A stretch of 64,000 nucleotides of DNA from Pusillimonas caeni. GTDB taxonomy: Bacteria; Pseudomonadota; Gammaproteobacteria; Burkholderiales; Burkholderiaceae_B. Each line of letters opens with the position of its first letter. The first letter of the stretch is position 1. The position numbers were made by a program, and so were the translations under genes. Under the pieces are notes generated by a model. It did not search any database, was not told where the DNA came from, and saw nothing but the letters and a program-made list of their open reading frames with translations. Below, in pieces: positions 8,194 through 18,100 of the stretch. Where the stretch lies: contig NZ_PDUW01000007.1 of NCBI RefSeq assembly GCF_003545815.1, positions 62,001 through 126,000 on the forward strand, read 5' to 3'.

Positions 8194-9012
8194 CTAGGAC
8201 TGGACCAGCCGCGAGGCGATGCCGAACAGTTGGCTGCGGAAGTTGATGCCCAGCTTGTCGTAGGCGCGGGCGCGATAGGTCTTGACCGTGGCCACCGACA
8301 AGCCCAGATCGGCGGCGATGCCGTCGTAGGTGCGGCCCAGCAGCAGACCCGCGCACACGTCCAGTTCGCGCGCGGTCAGGCGGGGGCACGAGGCGGCCAG
8401 CTCGCGCGTCAGGGCGCCGATGTCGGGCGCCGGAGGCCGCAGGCCCGCCGCCAGACTGATGTGCTTGGTGACGCAGGCGGCCACCGACCTGGCCACCGAC
8501 TGTATGGCGTCCACGTCGGACGAGCCGAACATGGGCTGGCGCTCGAAGCGATAGAAATTGGTGGCCAGCACCAGCCCGCCATCGGCCCGGCACACCACCG
8601 ACAGGCGGTCCTGTATGCCGTGGCGCGAATAGATGGCCGCCCGGTGCGGCGGCGCGAAATGCGATTGGTGGGCGTAGGTCATGGCAACCGGGCCTTCGCG
8701 CAGCAGCGCTTTGGCGCCGTCGAAGGTGTGGTCCTGGGTGTGCAGCCGCTTTTGATAGCTGCGAAAACAGTCGTCGCTGACGTCGTGCCCCGAACGGCTG
8801 GACGAAAGAAACATGCGGGGCGTCTCGCGGACGTCCAGCTGATAGACCGAAAAGAAATCGACCTCGACCAGATCGTTCAGCCGGGCGATGAGGCTGTGCC
8901 CGAAATCGGGCTCGCCCAGCGCATCGATCAGATGGCTCATGAACCCGTCGACCGGACGGGGGTGGACTGAGGCATGGGCGCTTGCCGTGTCGTCCAGGCT
9001 CCAGGCATTCAT
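8194..9012 (-). CDS. LuxR-family transcriptional regulator
   Basis: 272 residues. The C-terminal helix-turn-helix (about 205-265) contains LTARELDVCAGLLLGRTYDGIAADLGLSVATVKTYRARAYDKLGI (key motifs LTARELDV and SVATVKTYRARAYDKLGI), a GerE-type domain. The N-terminal 200 residues resemble no domain I can name with confidence; there is no receiver Asp pocket. The ATG at 9010-9012 has AGGAG eight bases upstream. It is divergent from the binding-protein/CoA-ligase pair (9176-12222) and is the obvious candidate regulator for it. Confidence 0.82.
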   Translation of the reverse strand: MNAWSLDDTASAHASVHPRPVDGFMSHLIDALGEPDFGHSLIARLNDLVEVDFFSVYQLDVRETPRMFLSSSRSGHDVSDDCFRSYQKRLHTQDHTFDGAKALLREGPVAMTYAHQSHFAPPHRAAIYSRHGIQDRLSVVCRADGGLVLATNFYRFERQPMFGSSDVDAIQSVARSVAACVTKHISLAAGLRPPAPDIGALTRELAASCPRLTARELDVCAGLLLGRTYDGIAADLGLSVATVKTYRARAYDKLGINFRSQLFGIASRLVQS

Positions 9013-9117
9013 GGCGCGAACTCCTAAAAATGTACCGGGCCGCGTGCCGCGCGCCCGTTCGTGTCGTCTTTTGAGTGGACAGACCACCGTGCGGGGGATG
9101 GTCATACTGCAACAAAA

Positions 9118-9141
9118 CCATGGACCGCCAGGCCATGGACC
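9118..9141. promoter_or_regulatory. Direct repeat CCATGGACC x2, candidate operator
   Basis: CCATGGACC occurs at 9118-9126 and again at 9133-9141, a 15-bp period, between the LuxR gene and the binding-protein gene it probably controls. Tandem half-sites are plausible for a regulator. No binding data are implied. Confidence 0.3.
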
Positions 9142-9175
9142 AACAACCCCATAAGGATACTAGGAGACAACGACC

Positions 9176-10351
9176 ATGAAAATCCGAAGTTTTCCCCGGC
9201 CCAGCGCCGCGGCCCGGCTGTGCGCCGGCCTGTTTCTTTCATTTGCGGCGGCGGCGGGCGCACGCGCCGACATCACCGTCGGCGTCATATTGTCCACCAC
9301 CGGCCCCGCCGCTTCGCTGGGCCAGCCCGCGGACAACACGGTCAAGCTCTGGCCGGACAGCATCGCCGGCGAAAAACTGAAGGTGATCGTGCTCAACGAC
9401 GCCAGCGACCCCACCGAGGCATCGCGCCAGGCCGCCAAGCTCATCAATGAAGAAAAAGTCGACGTCATCGTCGGTTCGTCCGTCACTCCGCCCTCGATCG
9501 CCATCGTCGAAGTCGCCGGCAACGCGGCCACGCCGGTCATCGCCCTGGGCGGCGGCAACGCCATCATCGAGCCCCAGGAAGGCGCCCGGACCTGGGCCTT
9601 CAAGATGCCGGCTCCGGAGCGCATCTCGGTGCAGCGCGCGCTGGAGCACATGGCCTCGCATGGCGTCAAGAAGGCCGGCGCCATCGCCGTCTCGACCAGC
9701 TACGGCAACGGCTTCCTGAACGCCTTCAATGAACAAGCCAAGGACCACGGCATCGAGATCAGCGGCGTCGAACGCTACGGCGCCCAGGATCTGGGCGTCA
9801 CCGCGCAGATCGTGCGCCTGATGGCGGCCAAGCCCGACGCCATCTATATCCTCAGCTTCGGCACTCCCGCCTTCCTGCCCCAGGCCGAATTGGCCAAGCG
9901 CGGCTACCAGGGCAAGGTCTACCAGACCCATGGCGTGGCCAATGCCGACTTCCTGCGCGTGGGCGGCAAGGATGTGGAAGGCACTTTCCTGGCGGTCGCG
10001 CCCGTTCTGGTGGCCGAACAGCTTCCCGACGACGACCCCACCAAGCAGGCCGGCGTCGAATATGTCACCCAGTACGAAGGCAAGTACGGTCCCGGCACCC
10101 GTTCGCTGTTCGGCTCCACGGCCTGGACCGCCCTGAACTGGCTGCAGGCCACGGTGCCCGTCGCGCTGAAAGAAGCCCGGCCCGGCACGCCCGAGTTCCG
10201 CGCCGCCTTGCGCGATGCGCTCGAAAACATGAAGGAAGTCGTCAGCCCCGAAGGCGTCTTCAATATGACGAAAGAAGACCACAACGGCATCGACAGCCGC
10301 GGCCAGGTGGTGGTGCAGATCGAGGACGGAAAATGGAAACTGGCGCAGTAG
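9176..10351 (+). CDS. ABC transporter substrate-binding protein (branched-chain amino acid type)
   Basis: 391 residues. The signal peptide is about 1-31 (AGARA/D). The mature protein starts ITVGVILSTTGPAASLG, the Peripla_BP_6 opening, and contains VDVIVGSSVTPPSIAI and GVTAQIVRLMAAKPDAIYI-like blocks (key part AQIVRLMAAKPDA). AGGAG precedes the ATG. The gene for an acyl-CoA ligase overlaps its last 19 bp, and no permease or ATPase genes are present. It may work with a transporter encoded elsewhere. Pairing with a CoA ligase suggests that the ligand is a carboxylic acid, which is inference. Confidence 0.85.
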   Translation: MKIRSFPRPSAAARLCAGLFLSFAAAAGARADITVGVILSTTGPAASLGQPADNTVKLWPDSIAGEKLKVIVLNDASDPTEASRQAAKLINEEKVDVIVGSSVTPPSIAIVEVAGNAATPVIALGGGNAIIEPQEGARTWAFKMPAPERISVQRALEHMASHGVKKAGAIAVSTSYGNGFLNAFNEQAKDHGIEISGVERYGAQDLGVTAQIVRLMAAKPDAIYILSFGTPAFLPQAELAKRGYQGKVYQTHGVANADFLRVGGKDVEGTFLAVAPVLVAEQLPDDDPTKQAGVEYVTQYEGKYGPGTRSLFGSTAWTALNWLQATVPVALKEARPGTPEFRAALRDALENMKEVVSPEGVFNMTKEDHNGIDSRGQVVVQIEDGKWKLAQ

Positions 10352-12222
10352 CCCGCGACGCCGGGCAGTATTGGACGCCGCCCGTCATCGACGACCTGGA
10401 CAGCATCCGGCGCATCGAAGACAGGCCCTATGCGCAAAGCGTGCCCTTCTCGTCGACCATAGACCTGATCCTGCGCAATGCGCGCCGATATCCCGACACC
10501 CCCGCCCTGCTCTTTCAGGTGCAGGCCGACCCGGGATCCGAGCTGCTGGCCTGGGCTTACGACGAACTGGCCGACCGGATACTGCGTGCCGGCGCCCTGC
10601 TGCGCCAGGCGGGCGTGACGCGCGATACGCCGGTGGCCATCATTGCGCCCAACATTCCCTCCACCCACGTGGCGCTGTGGGGCGCTCAGCTGGCAGGCTG
10701 CGTTTTTCCCATCAATTATCTTCTGGGCGCCGAGCACATCGCCGGCCTGCTCCGGGCCGCCGACGTGCGCGTCATCGTCACATTGGGGCACAGCGACCAG
10801 CTCGCCATTCGCCGGACAACCCTGGAAGCCGTGCGGCTGGCGGGCGGCGAACGGCAGGTGTTCGAGATCGATCCCGACGAGGCCGAGCCGTCGTCCGGGT
10901 CGTTCCAGGCGCTGCTGCGCGCCGCGGAACCGCTGGCCGGCCAGGTGGACGAACTGTCGCCCGCAGCCACCGCGGCCATCTTCCATACTGGGGGCACCAC
11001 GGGCCTGCCCAAGATATTGCGGCATACCCACGGCAACGAACTGCACACCAGCTGCATGGCGGCCGCCTACTATCGCTTTTCCCACGGCGATCGTCTGCTG
11101 AACGGTTTCCCGCTGTTTCATGTGGCCGGCGTCTTCGTCTACGGCCTGGCCGCCCTGGCGGTGGGCGGCACAATCTATATTCCGACTTTGCTGGGCATGC
11201 GCAACCAGCAGTTCGTCGCCAAGGCCTGGCAGCTGTTCCAGGCCCATGGCGTTTCCCATCTGGGCTGTGTACCCACCACGCTGGCCTCGCTTGCGCAAAG
11301 CCATGAACAGGCCGGAATCGACGGCGCCTGCGGCGTGCGGGCCGCCCTGACCGGCGGTTCGTCCCTGCCGGCCGAAATAGCCGGCCAATTCGAATCGCGC
11401 ACCGGCGTGCCCGTGCGCAACATTTTCGGCATGACGGAATGCGCCGGCATCGTGGCCATCGAACCCATGGCCCTTCCGCGCACGCCCGGCTCGGTGGGCC
11501 TGGCCCTGCCCTATACCGAAGTGCGCGCCATGCCCCTGGCCGAGGCGGACAAGCCCCGCCCCGGCATTTTTTGCGCACCGGGCCGGGAAGGCGTGCTATG
11601 CCTGCGGGGGCCGCACATCAGTCCCGGCTACGTGGACCCGGCCCGCAACGCCGGCACCTTTACCGAGAACGGCTGGCTGATTTCGGGCGACCTGGGCTAT
11701 GTCGATGAACAGGGGCGCATCTTCATCACCGGCCGCTCCAAGGACCTGATCATACGCAGCGGCCACAACATCGACCCGCAGGCCATCGAGGAGGCCTTTC
11801 TGGCCAATCCGGACGTGCTGGACTGCGCCGCGGTGGGCCAGCCCGACCGCTACGCGGGCGAATTGCCGGTGGTGTTCGTCACACTGAAGTCGGAGGCCGA
11901 CTGCAAGGCGCCGGAATTGCTCGCCAAGGCCACGCCGCGCATCCATGAACGGCCCGCCGTGCCCAAGCACGTGCACATCCTGGACGCCATGCCCACCACG
12001 CCGGTGGGCAAGATCTTCAAGCCGGCCCTGCGCCGCATGGCGGCGCTCAATGCGGTGCGCGACGCCCTCGAACAAGCCGGCCTGCTGGCGCACTGCGAAG
12101 TGGCCCTGCGCGACGAGCAGTCGCCGCAATGTCTGATACGTGTGCGCGACGAAGCACGGGTGGCCCCGATAGAACGCGCATTGCACGGCTTGCCCGTGCA
12201 TTGCCATATCGAACAGGGCTGA
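10333..12222 (+). CDS. AMP-binding acyl-CoA synthetase
   Basis: 629 residues of the ANL adenylating family, which activates a carboxylate as acyl-AMP and then acyl-CoA in the cytoplasm. The P-loop is IFHTGGTTGLPK (about 216-227), followed by GMTECAG, the hinge and core motif SGDLGYVDEQGRIFITGRSKDLII, and the catalytic-lysine region PTTPVGKIFKPALRR. About 55 residues follow that lysine region, longer than usual, and may be a small added domain. The ATG at 10333 lies inside the end of the binding-protein gene, so the two are coupled. The substrate is not deducible. Confidence 0.85.
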   Translation: METGAVARDAGQYWTPPVIDDLDSIRRIEDRPYAQSVPFSSTIDLILRNARRYPDTPALLFQVQADPGSELLAWAYDELADRILRAGALLRQAGVTRDTPVAIIAPNIPSTHVALWGAQLAGCVFPINYLLGAEHIAGLLRAADVRVIVTLGHSDQLAIRRTTLEAVRLAGGERQVFEIDPDEAEPSSGSFQALLRAAEPLAGQVDELSPAATAAIFHTGGTTGLPKILRHTHGNELHTSCMAAAYYRFSHGDRLLNGFPLFHVAGVFVYGLAALAVGGTIYIPTLLGMRNQQFVAKAWQLFQAHGVSHLGCVPTTLASLAQSHEQAGIDGACGVRAALTGGSSLPAEIAGQFESRTGVPVRNIFGMTECAGIVAIEPMALPRTPGSVGLALPYTEVRAMPLAEADKPRPGIFCAPGREGVLCLRGPHISPGYVDPARNAGTFTENGWLISGDLGYVDEQGRIFITGRSKDLIIRSGHNIDPQAIEEAFLANPDVLDCAAVGQPDRYAGELPVVFVTLKSEADCKAPELLAKATPRIHERPAVPKHVHILDAMPTTPVGKIFKPALRRMAALNAVRDALEQAGLLAHCEVALRDEQSPQCLIRVRDEARVAPIERALHGLPVHCHIEQG

Positions 12223-12294
12223 TTTCGGACGCTTCTTTGCGCAGGCGACGCAAACCGGCATGGCCGTTACGTTCGCACGACATGTCAAAGAGTT

Positions 12295-12339
12295 GTCCGC
12301 AGAGTTGTTCACATAAATTGTGGACAACTCCACGCGGAC
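12295..12339 (+). terminator. Long near-perfect hairpin after the acyl-CoA synthetase gene
   Basis: GTCCGC (12295-12300) pairs with GCGGAC (12334-12339), and GAGTTGTTCACA (12302-12313) pairs with TGTGGACAACTC (12319-12330) with one mismatch. It stands about 70 bp after the CoA-ligase stop. No T run follows, so it may slow or end transcription with other factors, or be a protein site. Confidence 0.4.
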
Positions 12340-12362
12340 GCGGACCCGGCACAAATAAGAAA

Positions 12363-12414
12363 ACGCCCTTCGAAGTGCAGGCCAAGCATTTCTCGGCCTG
12401 CCCCCGAAGGGCGT
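12363..12414 (-). terminator. Intrinsic terminator of the ahpF transcript
   Basis: ACGCCCTTCG (12363-12372) pairs with CGAAGGGCGT (12405-12414), and GCAGGCC (12377-12383) pairs with GGCCTGC (12395-12401). Read on the minus strand, the stem is followed by TTTTCTTATTT. It is 43 bp past the ahpF stop. Confidence 0.8.
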
Positions 12415-12457
12415 GCGGTGCGAGGCGGCCGCGCGTGCCGCCGTTCCGATTGCCGGT

Positions 12458-14044
12458 TCAGGCGACGGCCTGCTCCTTGGCGGGCTCTTCGTCGGACACC
12501 GAACTGCGGATCAGGTGATCGAAGGCGCTGAGAGCGGCCTTGGCTCCGTCGCCGGCGGCGATGATGATCTGCTTGTACGGCACCGTGGTGGCGTCGCCCG
12601 CGGCAAATACACCGGGAACCGAGGTCTGGCCCCGCGCGTCGATCTCGATCTCGCCGTAGCGCGACAAGTCTACCGTGCCCTTGAGCCATTCGGTGTTGGG
12701 CACCAGGCCGATCTGCACGAAGACGCCGTCCAGGTCGACCTGGTGCGATTCGCCGCTGGGGCGGTCGGTGTACGACAGACCCGTGACCTTGCTGCCGTCG
12801 CCGTGGATCTCGGTGGTTTGCGCCGACACGATGACGTTGACGTTGGACAGGCTGCGCAGCTTGCGCTGCAACACTTCGTCGGCCCGCAGGCTGTCGCCGA
12901 ATTCGATCAGCGTGACGTGCTTGACCAGGCCCGCCAGGTCGATGGCCGCCTCGACGCCCGAGTTGCCCCCGCCGATGACGGCGACGTCCTTGCCCTTGAA
13001 CAGGGGGCCGTCGCAGTGCGGGCAGTAGGCCACGCCGCGGTTGCGGTACTCTTTTTCGCCCGGCACGTTGATTTCGCGCCAGCGGGCGCCGGTGGCCAGG
13101 ATGACGGTCTTGCCCTTGACCGAGCCGCCGTTGGCCAGCTTGACCTCGATGGACTTGCCCGGCACCAGCGCTTCGGCGCGCTGCAGGTTCATGATGTCGA
13201 CCTCGTAGGCCTTGACGTGCTCTTCGAGCGCCACGGCGAACTTCGGCCCTTCGGTTTCTTTCACCGAAATGAAGTTCTCGATGGCCATGGTGTCCAGCAC
13301 CTGGCCGCCGAAACGCTCGGCCAGCACGCCGGTGCGGATGCCCTTGCGCGCGGCATAGACCGCGGCCGCCGCGCCGGCGGGGCCGCCGCCCACGATCAGC
13401 ACGTCGAACTCTTCTTTGGCGCTGAGTTCTTCGGCCTTGCGGCTGCCCGCGTTGGTATCGAGCTTGGCCAAGATCTCTTCGACCCCGGCACGTCCCTGGC
13501 CGAACACTTCCCCGTTCAGGTAGACGGTGGGCACCGACATGATCTGGCGCTCGTCGACTTCGCTTTGGAACAGCGCGCCGTCGATCGCCACGTGGCGAAT
13601 GCGCGGATTGATGACGGACATGGCGTTGAGCGCCTGCACCACGTCGGGGCAGTTCTGGCAGGACAGCGAGAAATAAGTCTCGAACTGGTAGTCGCCGTCG
13701 AGATTGCGGATCTGCTCGATGACGTCGTCGTCGAGCTTGATCGGATGCCCGCCCACTTGCAGCAGTGCAAGCACGAGCGAGGTAAATTCGTGGCCCATCG
13801 GTATGCCCGCGAAGCGGACGCTGATGTCAGTACCCGGGCGGTTGATGCTGAACGAAGGCTTGCGCTGGGAATCGTCGCTTTGCTCGACAAGCGTGATGCG
13901 CTCGGAGAGTGAATCGATTTCCTGCAGCAGTTCGCGCAGCTCTTGGGATTTTGCCCCCTCGTCCAGAGAGGCAACAATCTCGATGGGTTGCGACACTTTT
14001 TCCAGGTAGGACTTCAGCTGGGTCTTGAGATTGGCATCTAACAT
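12458..14044 (-). CDS. ahpF: Alkyl hydroperoxide reductase subunit F
   Basis: 528 residues, the usual length. The N-terminal tandem thioredoxin-like part carries the CxxC pair C129/C132 (SCQNCP). The thioredoxin-reductase-like part has FAD-binding GGGPAG at 219-224 and the second redox pair C341/C344 (YCPHCDG). The enzyme passes electrons from NADH through FAD and the two disulfides to AhpC. It lies 126 bp downstream of ahpC on the same strand and ends at a strong terminator (12363-12414). The gap may hold its own ribosome site or a processing site. Confidence 0.97.
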   Translation of the reverse strand: MLDANLKTQLKSYLEKVSQPIEIVASLDEGAKSQELRELLQEIDSLSERITLVEQSDDSQRKPSFSINRPGTDISVRFAGIPMGHEFTSLVLALLQVGGHPIKLDDDVIEQIRNLDGDYQFETYFSLSCQNCPDVVQALNAMSVINPRIRHVAIDGALFQSEVDERQIMSVPTVYLNGEVFGQGRAGVEEILAKLDTNAGSRKAEELSAKEEFDVLIVGGGPAGAAAAVYAARKGIRTGVLAERFGGQVLDTMAIENFISVKETEGPKFAVALEEHVKAYEVDIMNLQRAEALVPGKSIEVKLANGGSVKGKTVILATGARWREINVPGEKEYRNRGVAYCPHCDGPLFKGKDVAVIGGGNSGVEAAIDLAGLVKHVTLIEFGDSLRADEVLQRKLRSLSNVNVIVSAQTTEIHGDGSKVTGLSYTDRPSGESHQVDLDGVFVQIGLVPNTEWLKGTVDLSRYGEIEIDARGQTSVPGVFAAGDATTVPYKQIIIAAGDGAKAALSAFDHLIRSSVSDEEPAKEQAVA

Positions 14045-14170
14045 TATATTTTTACTCTCATGAAGGTTTGGTTCAGGAAGCCGCGGCGACCGGGCTCGTA
14101 GCCCGGAAACCGCCGCTTCGAATGGAATCGCCTTGTGGGCGCATGAATGAAGCTTACGCTTGCGCCATGC

Positions 14171-14734
14171 TTAGATCTTGCCGACCAGGTCCAGCGAGGG
14201 AGTCAGGGTCTTGGCGCCTTCTTCCCACTTGGCAGGGCAGACTTCGCCGGGGTGGGCGGCGATGTACTGGGCGGCCTTGACCTTGCGCAGCAGTTCGGAA
14301 GCGACGCGGCCGATGCCGTTGTCGTGGATTTCAAGAACCTTGATCTCGCCTTCGGGGTTGATGACGAAAGTGCCACGCAGGGCAATGCCTTCTTCTTCGA
14401 TCAGGACTTCGAAGTTGCGGGCCAGCTGGTGGGTGGGGTCGGCCAGCATGGGATAGGTGACCTTGCCGATGGCTTCGGAAGTGTCGTGCCATGCCTTGTG
14501 CGAGAAATGGGTGTCGGTGGAGACGCTGTAGACTTCGACGCCCAGCTTCTGGAATTCGGCGTACTGCTCGGCCAGGTCTTCCAGCTCGGTGGGGCACACG
14601 AACGTGAAGTCGGCGGGATAGAAGACCAGCACCGACCATTTGCCTTTCAGCGTCTCTTCGGTGACGTCGACGAACTTGCCGTTGTGGTACGCAGTTGCTT
14701 TGAAAGGTTTGATTTGGGTATTAATCAAGGACAT
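14171..14734 (-). CDS. ahpC: Alkyl hydroperoxide reductase subunit C (2-Cys peroxiredoxin)
   Basis: 187 residues, the normal AhpC length. Peroxidatic C47 is in [13 protein letters not shown] and resolving C166 is in [10 protein letters not shown]. It reduces hydrogen peroxide, organic peroxides and peroxynitrite in the cytoplasm using AhpF. The ATG at 14732-14734 is preceded by AGGAAG; a 28-residue in-frame extension upstream was rejected because it would run through the promoter. Upstream lie a near-consensus sigma70 promoter and an OxyR-like site (14776-14841), so induction by peroxide is likely. Confidence 0.97.
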   Translation of the reverse strand: MSLINTQIKPFKATAYHNGKFVDVTEETLKGKWSVLVFYPADFTFVCPTELEDLAEQYAEFQKLGVEVYSVSTDTHFSHKAWHDTSEAIGKVTYPMLADPTHQLARNFEVLIEEEGIALRGTFVINPEGEIKVLEIHDNGIGRVASELLRKVKAAQYIAAHPGEVCPAKWEEGAKTLTPSLDLVGKI

Positions 14735-14775
14735 GTTTGTCTTCCTTTGTGGTTGATAAGTGGGTGAGTGAAGCC

Positions 14776-14804
14776 AGTATAGGCAAGCCGGAATGATTTG
14801 TAAA
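14776..14804 (-). promoter_or_regulatory. sigma70 promoter of ahpC
   Basis: On the minus strand, -35 TTTACA (14799-14804) and -10 TATACT (14776-14781) are separated by exactly 17 bp. Each differs from consensus at one position. It sits about 42 bp before the ahpC ATG. Confidence 0.75.
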
Positions 14805-14841
14805 ATTGATTGATTCAATTGCGCCGGTTGATTTTACCTAT
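14805..14841 (-). promoter_or_regulatory. OxyR-like binding site of ahpC
   Basis: The minus strand reads ATAG-N7-CAAC-N7-ATTG-N7-CAAT, against the OxyR pattern ATAG-N7-CTAT-N7-ATAG-N7-CTAT: the tetrad spacing is exact, and tetrads 1, 3 and 4 match 4, 3 and 3 of 4 bases. It abuts the -35 box, the position for an activator contacting RNA polymerase. Confidence 0.6.
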
Positions 14842-14918
14842 CGCCGGCCTGCGCAACAAGGGTGTAACCTGGGGCCGCCATACTGCCGCAGTTGTGGACC
14901 AATTGCGCAAGGCAGGCA

Positions 14919-16697
14919 ATGCATCGCTTTCTTACATTGAAGAACGGATTCATCATTTTCTTGGCTGTGCTGGGGCTGTGCTGCGCCCTGGCCTTCAGCG
15001 CACTGCGCAATGTCGCGGACAGCATCGAGCATCTGCAGGAAACCGAAAGCAAGCGCCTTCATGCCACCGAGCTGGCCTCCCGGTACAAAGATTATGCCCA
15101 GGCTCTGACCCGTCATGCAATGGCCTTCGTCTCGAGCGAGCAGCCCGAATTCGAAGAAGCCTATTTTCATGTCGCCGACCTGCTGCACGGCAAGGCGGCC
15201 GACGCCGCGGGCGACAGCACGCCCCTCATCGAGCGTTTCCGACGGGCCGACTTCACCGCCGCCGAGATGGAGACGGTCGAATCGGCGTTCGCCGCCACCC
15301 AGGCCCTGGCCGAGCAGGAGATCAAGGCCATCCACACAGCCAAAGGGCTGGAGGACGACGGATCCGGCGGATTGAAGGTGGTGCTTCCCCAGCCCCTGCT
15401 GGCCAAGGTGTTGCTGTTCGGCCAGCAATATATCGGCCCGGCCGCGCAGCTGTCGCAGCAGATCGACGACTTCAACGCCATGCAGTCCAGCCGCTATGCG
15501 GCCGAAATGGACCAGGCTCGCGCCGCCAGCGAGCGCGCCATGCGCATCGCGACCGCCACCCTGGCGGCGCTGCTGCTGTGCAGCGCCACCGCCCTCTTCC
15601 TGTTGTATCGCTTCGTGCGCCGGCCCCTGAACCAAGGCGTACAGCTGGCGCAACGCCTGGCGCAGGGCGACCTGACGGCCACGGCGCCCACCACGCGGCG
15701 CGACGAACTGGGGCAACTGCTGGGCGCCCTCAATGGAATCGGCCGAGGCCTGCAGGGCGTGGTCGGCCAGGTGCGGCTGCGCACCCGGCAGGTGGCCTCG
15801 GCTTCGCGCGAAATTTCGCGCGGCAACGATGACCTGTCCCAGCGCACCGACGAGCAGGCCGCCAGCCTGCAGGAATCGTCGGCGGCCATGGAACAGTTGG
15901 CCGCCGCGGTGCGCCTGAATGCCGACAATGCCCACGAGGCCATGCAGCAAGTGGCCCACGCCTCCAACCGGGCGGCGCACGGCAGTTCACAAATGCAGAA
16001 AGCGGCGCGGACGATGAACCTGCTGCGCAAGGATTCAGGGCAGATGGCCGACATCGTGGCCACCATAGAGGACATTGCCATGCGCACCAACATCCTGGCC
16101 CTGAACGCCGCCATCGAGGCCGCGCGCGCCGGTGCGCACGGGCGCGGCTTCGCCGTGGTGGCCAACGAGGTACGCGGCCTGGCGCTGCGCAGCGCCACCG
16201 CCTCGAAAGAAATCGAGGCGCTGATCCGGCAGTCGCTGGACCATATGGACCAGAGCGGCAGGCTGGTCGACGAGGCCGTCGCCGCCGTCGGCGATACCGT
16301 CTCCTCCGTGGCGCTGGCCAAGGACCGCATGGAGGAAATCAGCGCCGCCTCCAAGGAGCAGTCGCAGGGCATTCATCAGGTGACCGTCGCCGTCGCCCAG
16401 ATGGACGCCATCACCCAGCAGAACGCCGGGCTGGTGCGTCAGGCCGCGCACGCGGCGCTGCACCAGCTCGAGCAGGCCGAGGGCTTGCGGGAAGTGATTG
16501 CGCGCTTCACCATGCCGGACGATATCGCGCAAGAATGCGAACAGGACTCCGGAACGCCGGAGGACGAGGATGAACGCTTCGAGGTCCTTCCGCGCGGGAA
16601 CGGCTCCGGAGCCGTTGCGCGCCTTTCCGCAAGCCCCTCCGCCGGCCCGGACCGAAGCGCCGCCGTGCCCTGGCTGGCGGGCCAGCCGGCCGCCTGA
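14919..16697 (+). CDS. Methyl-accepting chemotaxis protein
   Basis: 592 residues from ATG at 14919, preceded by AAGG at 14909-14912. TM1 is about 10-29 and a periplasmic four-helix-type sensor spans about 30-207. TM2 is about 208-230, followed by a HAMP region to about 285 and a long cytoplasmic coiled coil. The hairpin tip is [15 protein letters not shown] near residue 408. It senses an unknown ligand and controls CheA. The C terminus is Gly/Ala/Pro-rich and lacks an obvious CheR-binding pentapeptide. It is divergent from ahpC, and the gap between them includes the ahpC promoter. No che genes are in the window. Confidence 0.9.
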   Translation: MHRFLTLKNGFIIFLAVLGLCCALAFSALRNVADSIEHLQETESKRLHATELASRYKDYAQALTRHAMAFVSSEQPEFEEAYFHVADLLHGKAADAAGDSTPLIERFRRADFTAAEMETVESAFAATQALAEQEIKAIHTAKGLEDDGSGGLKVVLPQPLLAKVLLFGQQYIGPAAQLSQQIDDFNAMQSSRYAAEMDQARAASERAMRIATATLAALLLCSATALFLLYRFVRRPLNQGVQLAQRLAQGDLTATAPTTRRDELGQLLGALNGIGRGLQGVVGQVRLRTRQVASASREISRGNDDLSQRTDEQAASLQESSAAMEQLAAAVRLNADNAHEAMQQVAHASNRAAHGSSQMQKAARTMNLLRKDSGQMADIVATIEDIAMRTNILALNAAIEAARAGAHGRGFAVVANEVRGLALRSATASKEIEALIRQSLDHMDQSGRLVDEAVAAVGDTVSSVALAKDRMEEISAASKEQSQGIHQVTVAVAQMDAITQQNAGLVRQAAHAALHQLEQAEGLREVIARFTMPDDIAQECEQDSGTPEDEDERFEVLPRGNGSGAVARLSASPSAGPDRSAAVPWLAGQPAA

Positions 16698-16848
16698 CGT
16701 CGGCGGCCCGCGTACGTGCATGCAGGCCCTCCATGAAGCTTGCCGCGGCCGCCCGCGCACGGCGGCCCGCCTTTCCCTGTCGTCCAGCATGCAGCTACGG
16801 TAAAATGATGTGTTAAGCCGAATATACGCATCAGATCAGGAAAGCACC

Positions 16849-17953
16849 ATGGAAGCCGAACGCCAGAACCAGCTCATCGCCCGCATCGAAGACTACGCGG
16901 AGCGCGAAGCGGCGCTACGGGGGTATCTTTGACTACGCAGGCAAATCTGAACGCCTGCACGTCGTCAACGCCGAGCTCGAAAGCCCCGACGTCTGGAACG
17001 ACCCGCAACGCGCCCAGGAGCTGGGCCGCGAAAAGAAAAGCCTCGACAACATCGTGGGTTCGCTTACCCACATAGGCAACGCCCTGGCCGAAGCGCGCGA
17101 GCTCTTCGAACTGGCTGCCGAGGACGACGACGACGCCACGCTGGCGGCCATAGAAGAGGACTGCAACGCACTGGGCGCCAGGCTCGAAGAGCTGGAGTTC
17201 CGCCGCATGTTCAACAATCCGGCCGATCCGCTCAACTGCTTCATGGACATCCAGGCCGGCGCGGGCGGCACCGAGGCGCAGGACTGGGCCTCGATGCTGC
17301 TGCGTCAGTACATGCGCTATTGTGAAAACAAGGACTTCAAGGCCGAAGTCCTGGAAGAATCGCCCGGCGACGTGGCCGGCATCAAGTCCGCCACCATCAA
17401 GATCGAAGGCGACCACGCCTTCGGCTTCCTGCGCACCGAAACCGGCGTGCACCGCCTGGTGCGCAAAAGCCCCTTCGACTCCTCGAACGGACGCCATACC
17501 TCGTTCGCCAGCGTCTTCGTCTACCCCGAAATCGACGACTCGATCGAAATCGAGGTCAACCCGGCCGACTTGCGGGTGGACACCTACCGCGCCAGCGGCG
17601 CCGGCGGCCAGCACATCAACAAGACGGACTCCGCCGTGCGCATCACGCACATCCCCAGCGGCATCGTCGTGCAGTGCCAGAACGACCGTTCGCAGCACCG
17701 TAACCGCGCCGAAGCCATGCAGATGCTCAAATCGCGGCTCTACGAGCTCGAAATGCGCGAGCGCATGGCCGAGCAGCAAAAAATGGAAGACGCCAAGACC
17801 GACGTGGGCTGGGGCCACCAGATCCGCTCGTATGTGCTGGACCAAAGCCGCATCAAAGACCTGCGCACCAACGTCGAGATCTCCAATACGCAGAAAGTGC
17901 TGGACGGCGACCTGGACCCCTTCATCCAGGCCAGCCTCAAACAAGGGGTGTAA
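16849..17953 (+). CDS. prfB: Peptide chain release factor 2 with programmed +1 frameshift
   Basis: RF2 (367 residues) recognises UGA and UAA stops. The first frame reads from ATG at 16849 to an in-frame TGA at 16930-16932, codon 28. The slippery context GGGGGTATCTTTGAC matches the classical RF2 shift site with its internal Shine-Dalgarno-like stretch. The coding sequence is 16849-16929 joined to 16931-17953. The downstream frame shows the stop-recognition motif SPF (in VRKSPFDSS) and the catalytic GGQ at about 252-254 ([13 protein letters not shown]). Synthesis is autoregulated: low RF2 favours the shift. It lies upstream of lysS, as in E. coli. Confidence 0.97.
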
Positions 17954-18100
17954 GGCTAGTTCCTGCGCCAGACCGGGCATCCGCGCATTTCAAGTTTCAC
18001 GCAGCACGCGAACGTGACGGATGCCCAGACGCCCGACCGGCGCCGCCCTTTTTGCCATAATGCTTTACCGCGCCACATACCTTGAACCCCATACATCGAC

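Noticed and set aside
12413-13912. A 499-residue open frame opposite ahpF
   Set aside because: Antisense shadow of ahpF; codon pattern is the complement of ahpF and there is no recognisable fold.
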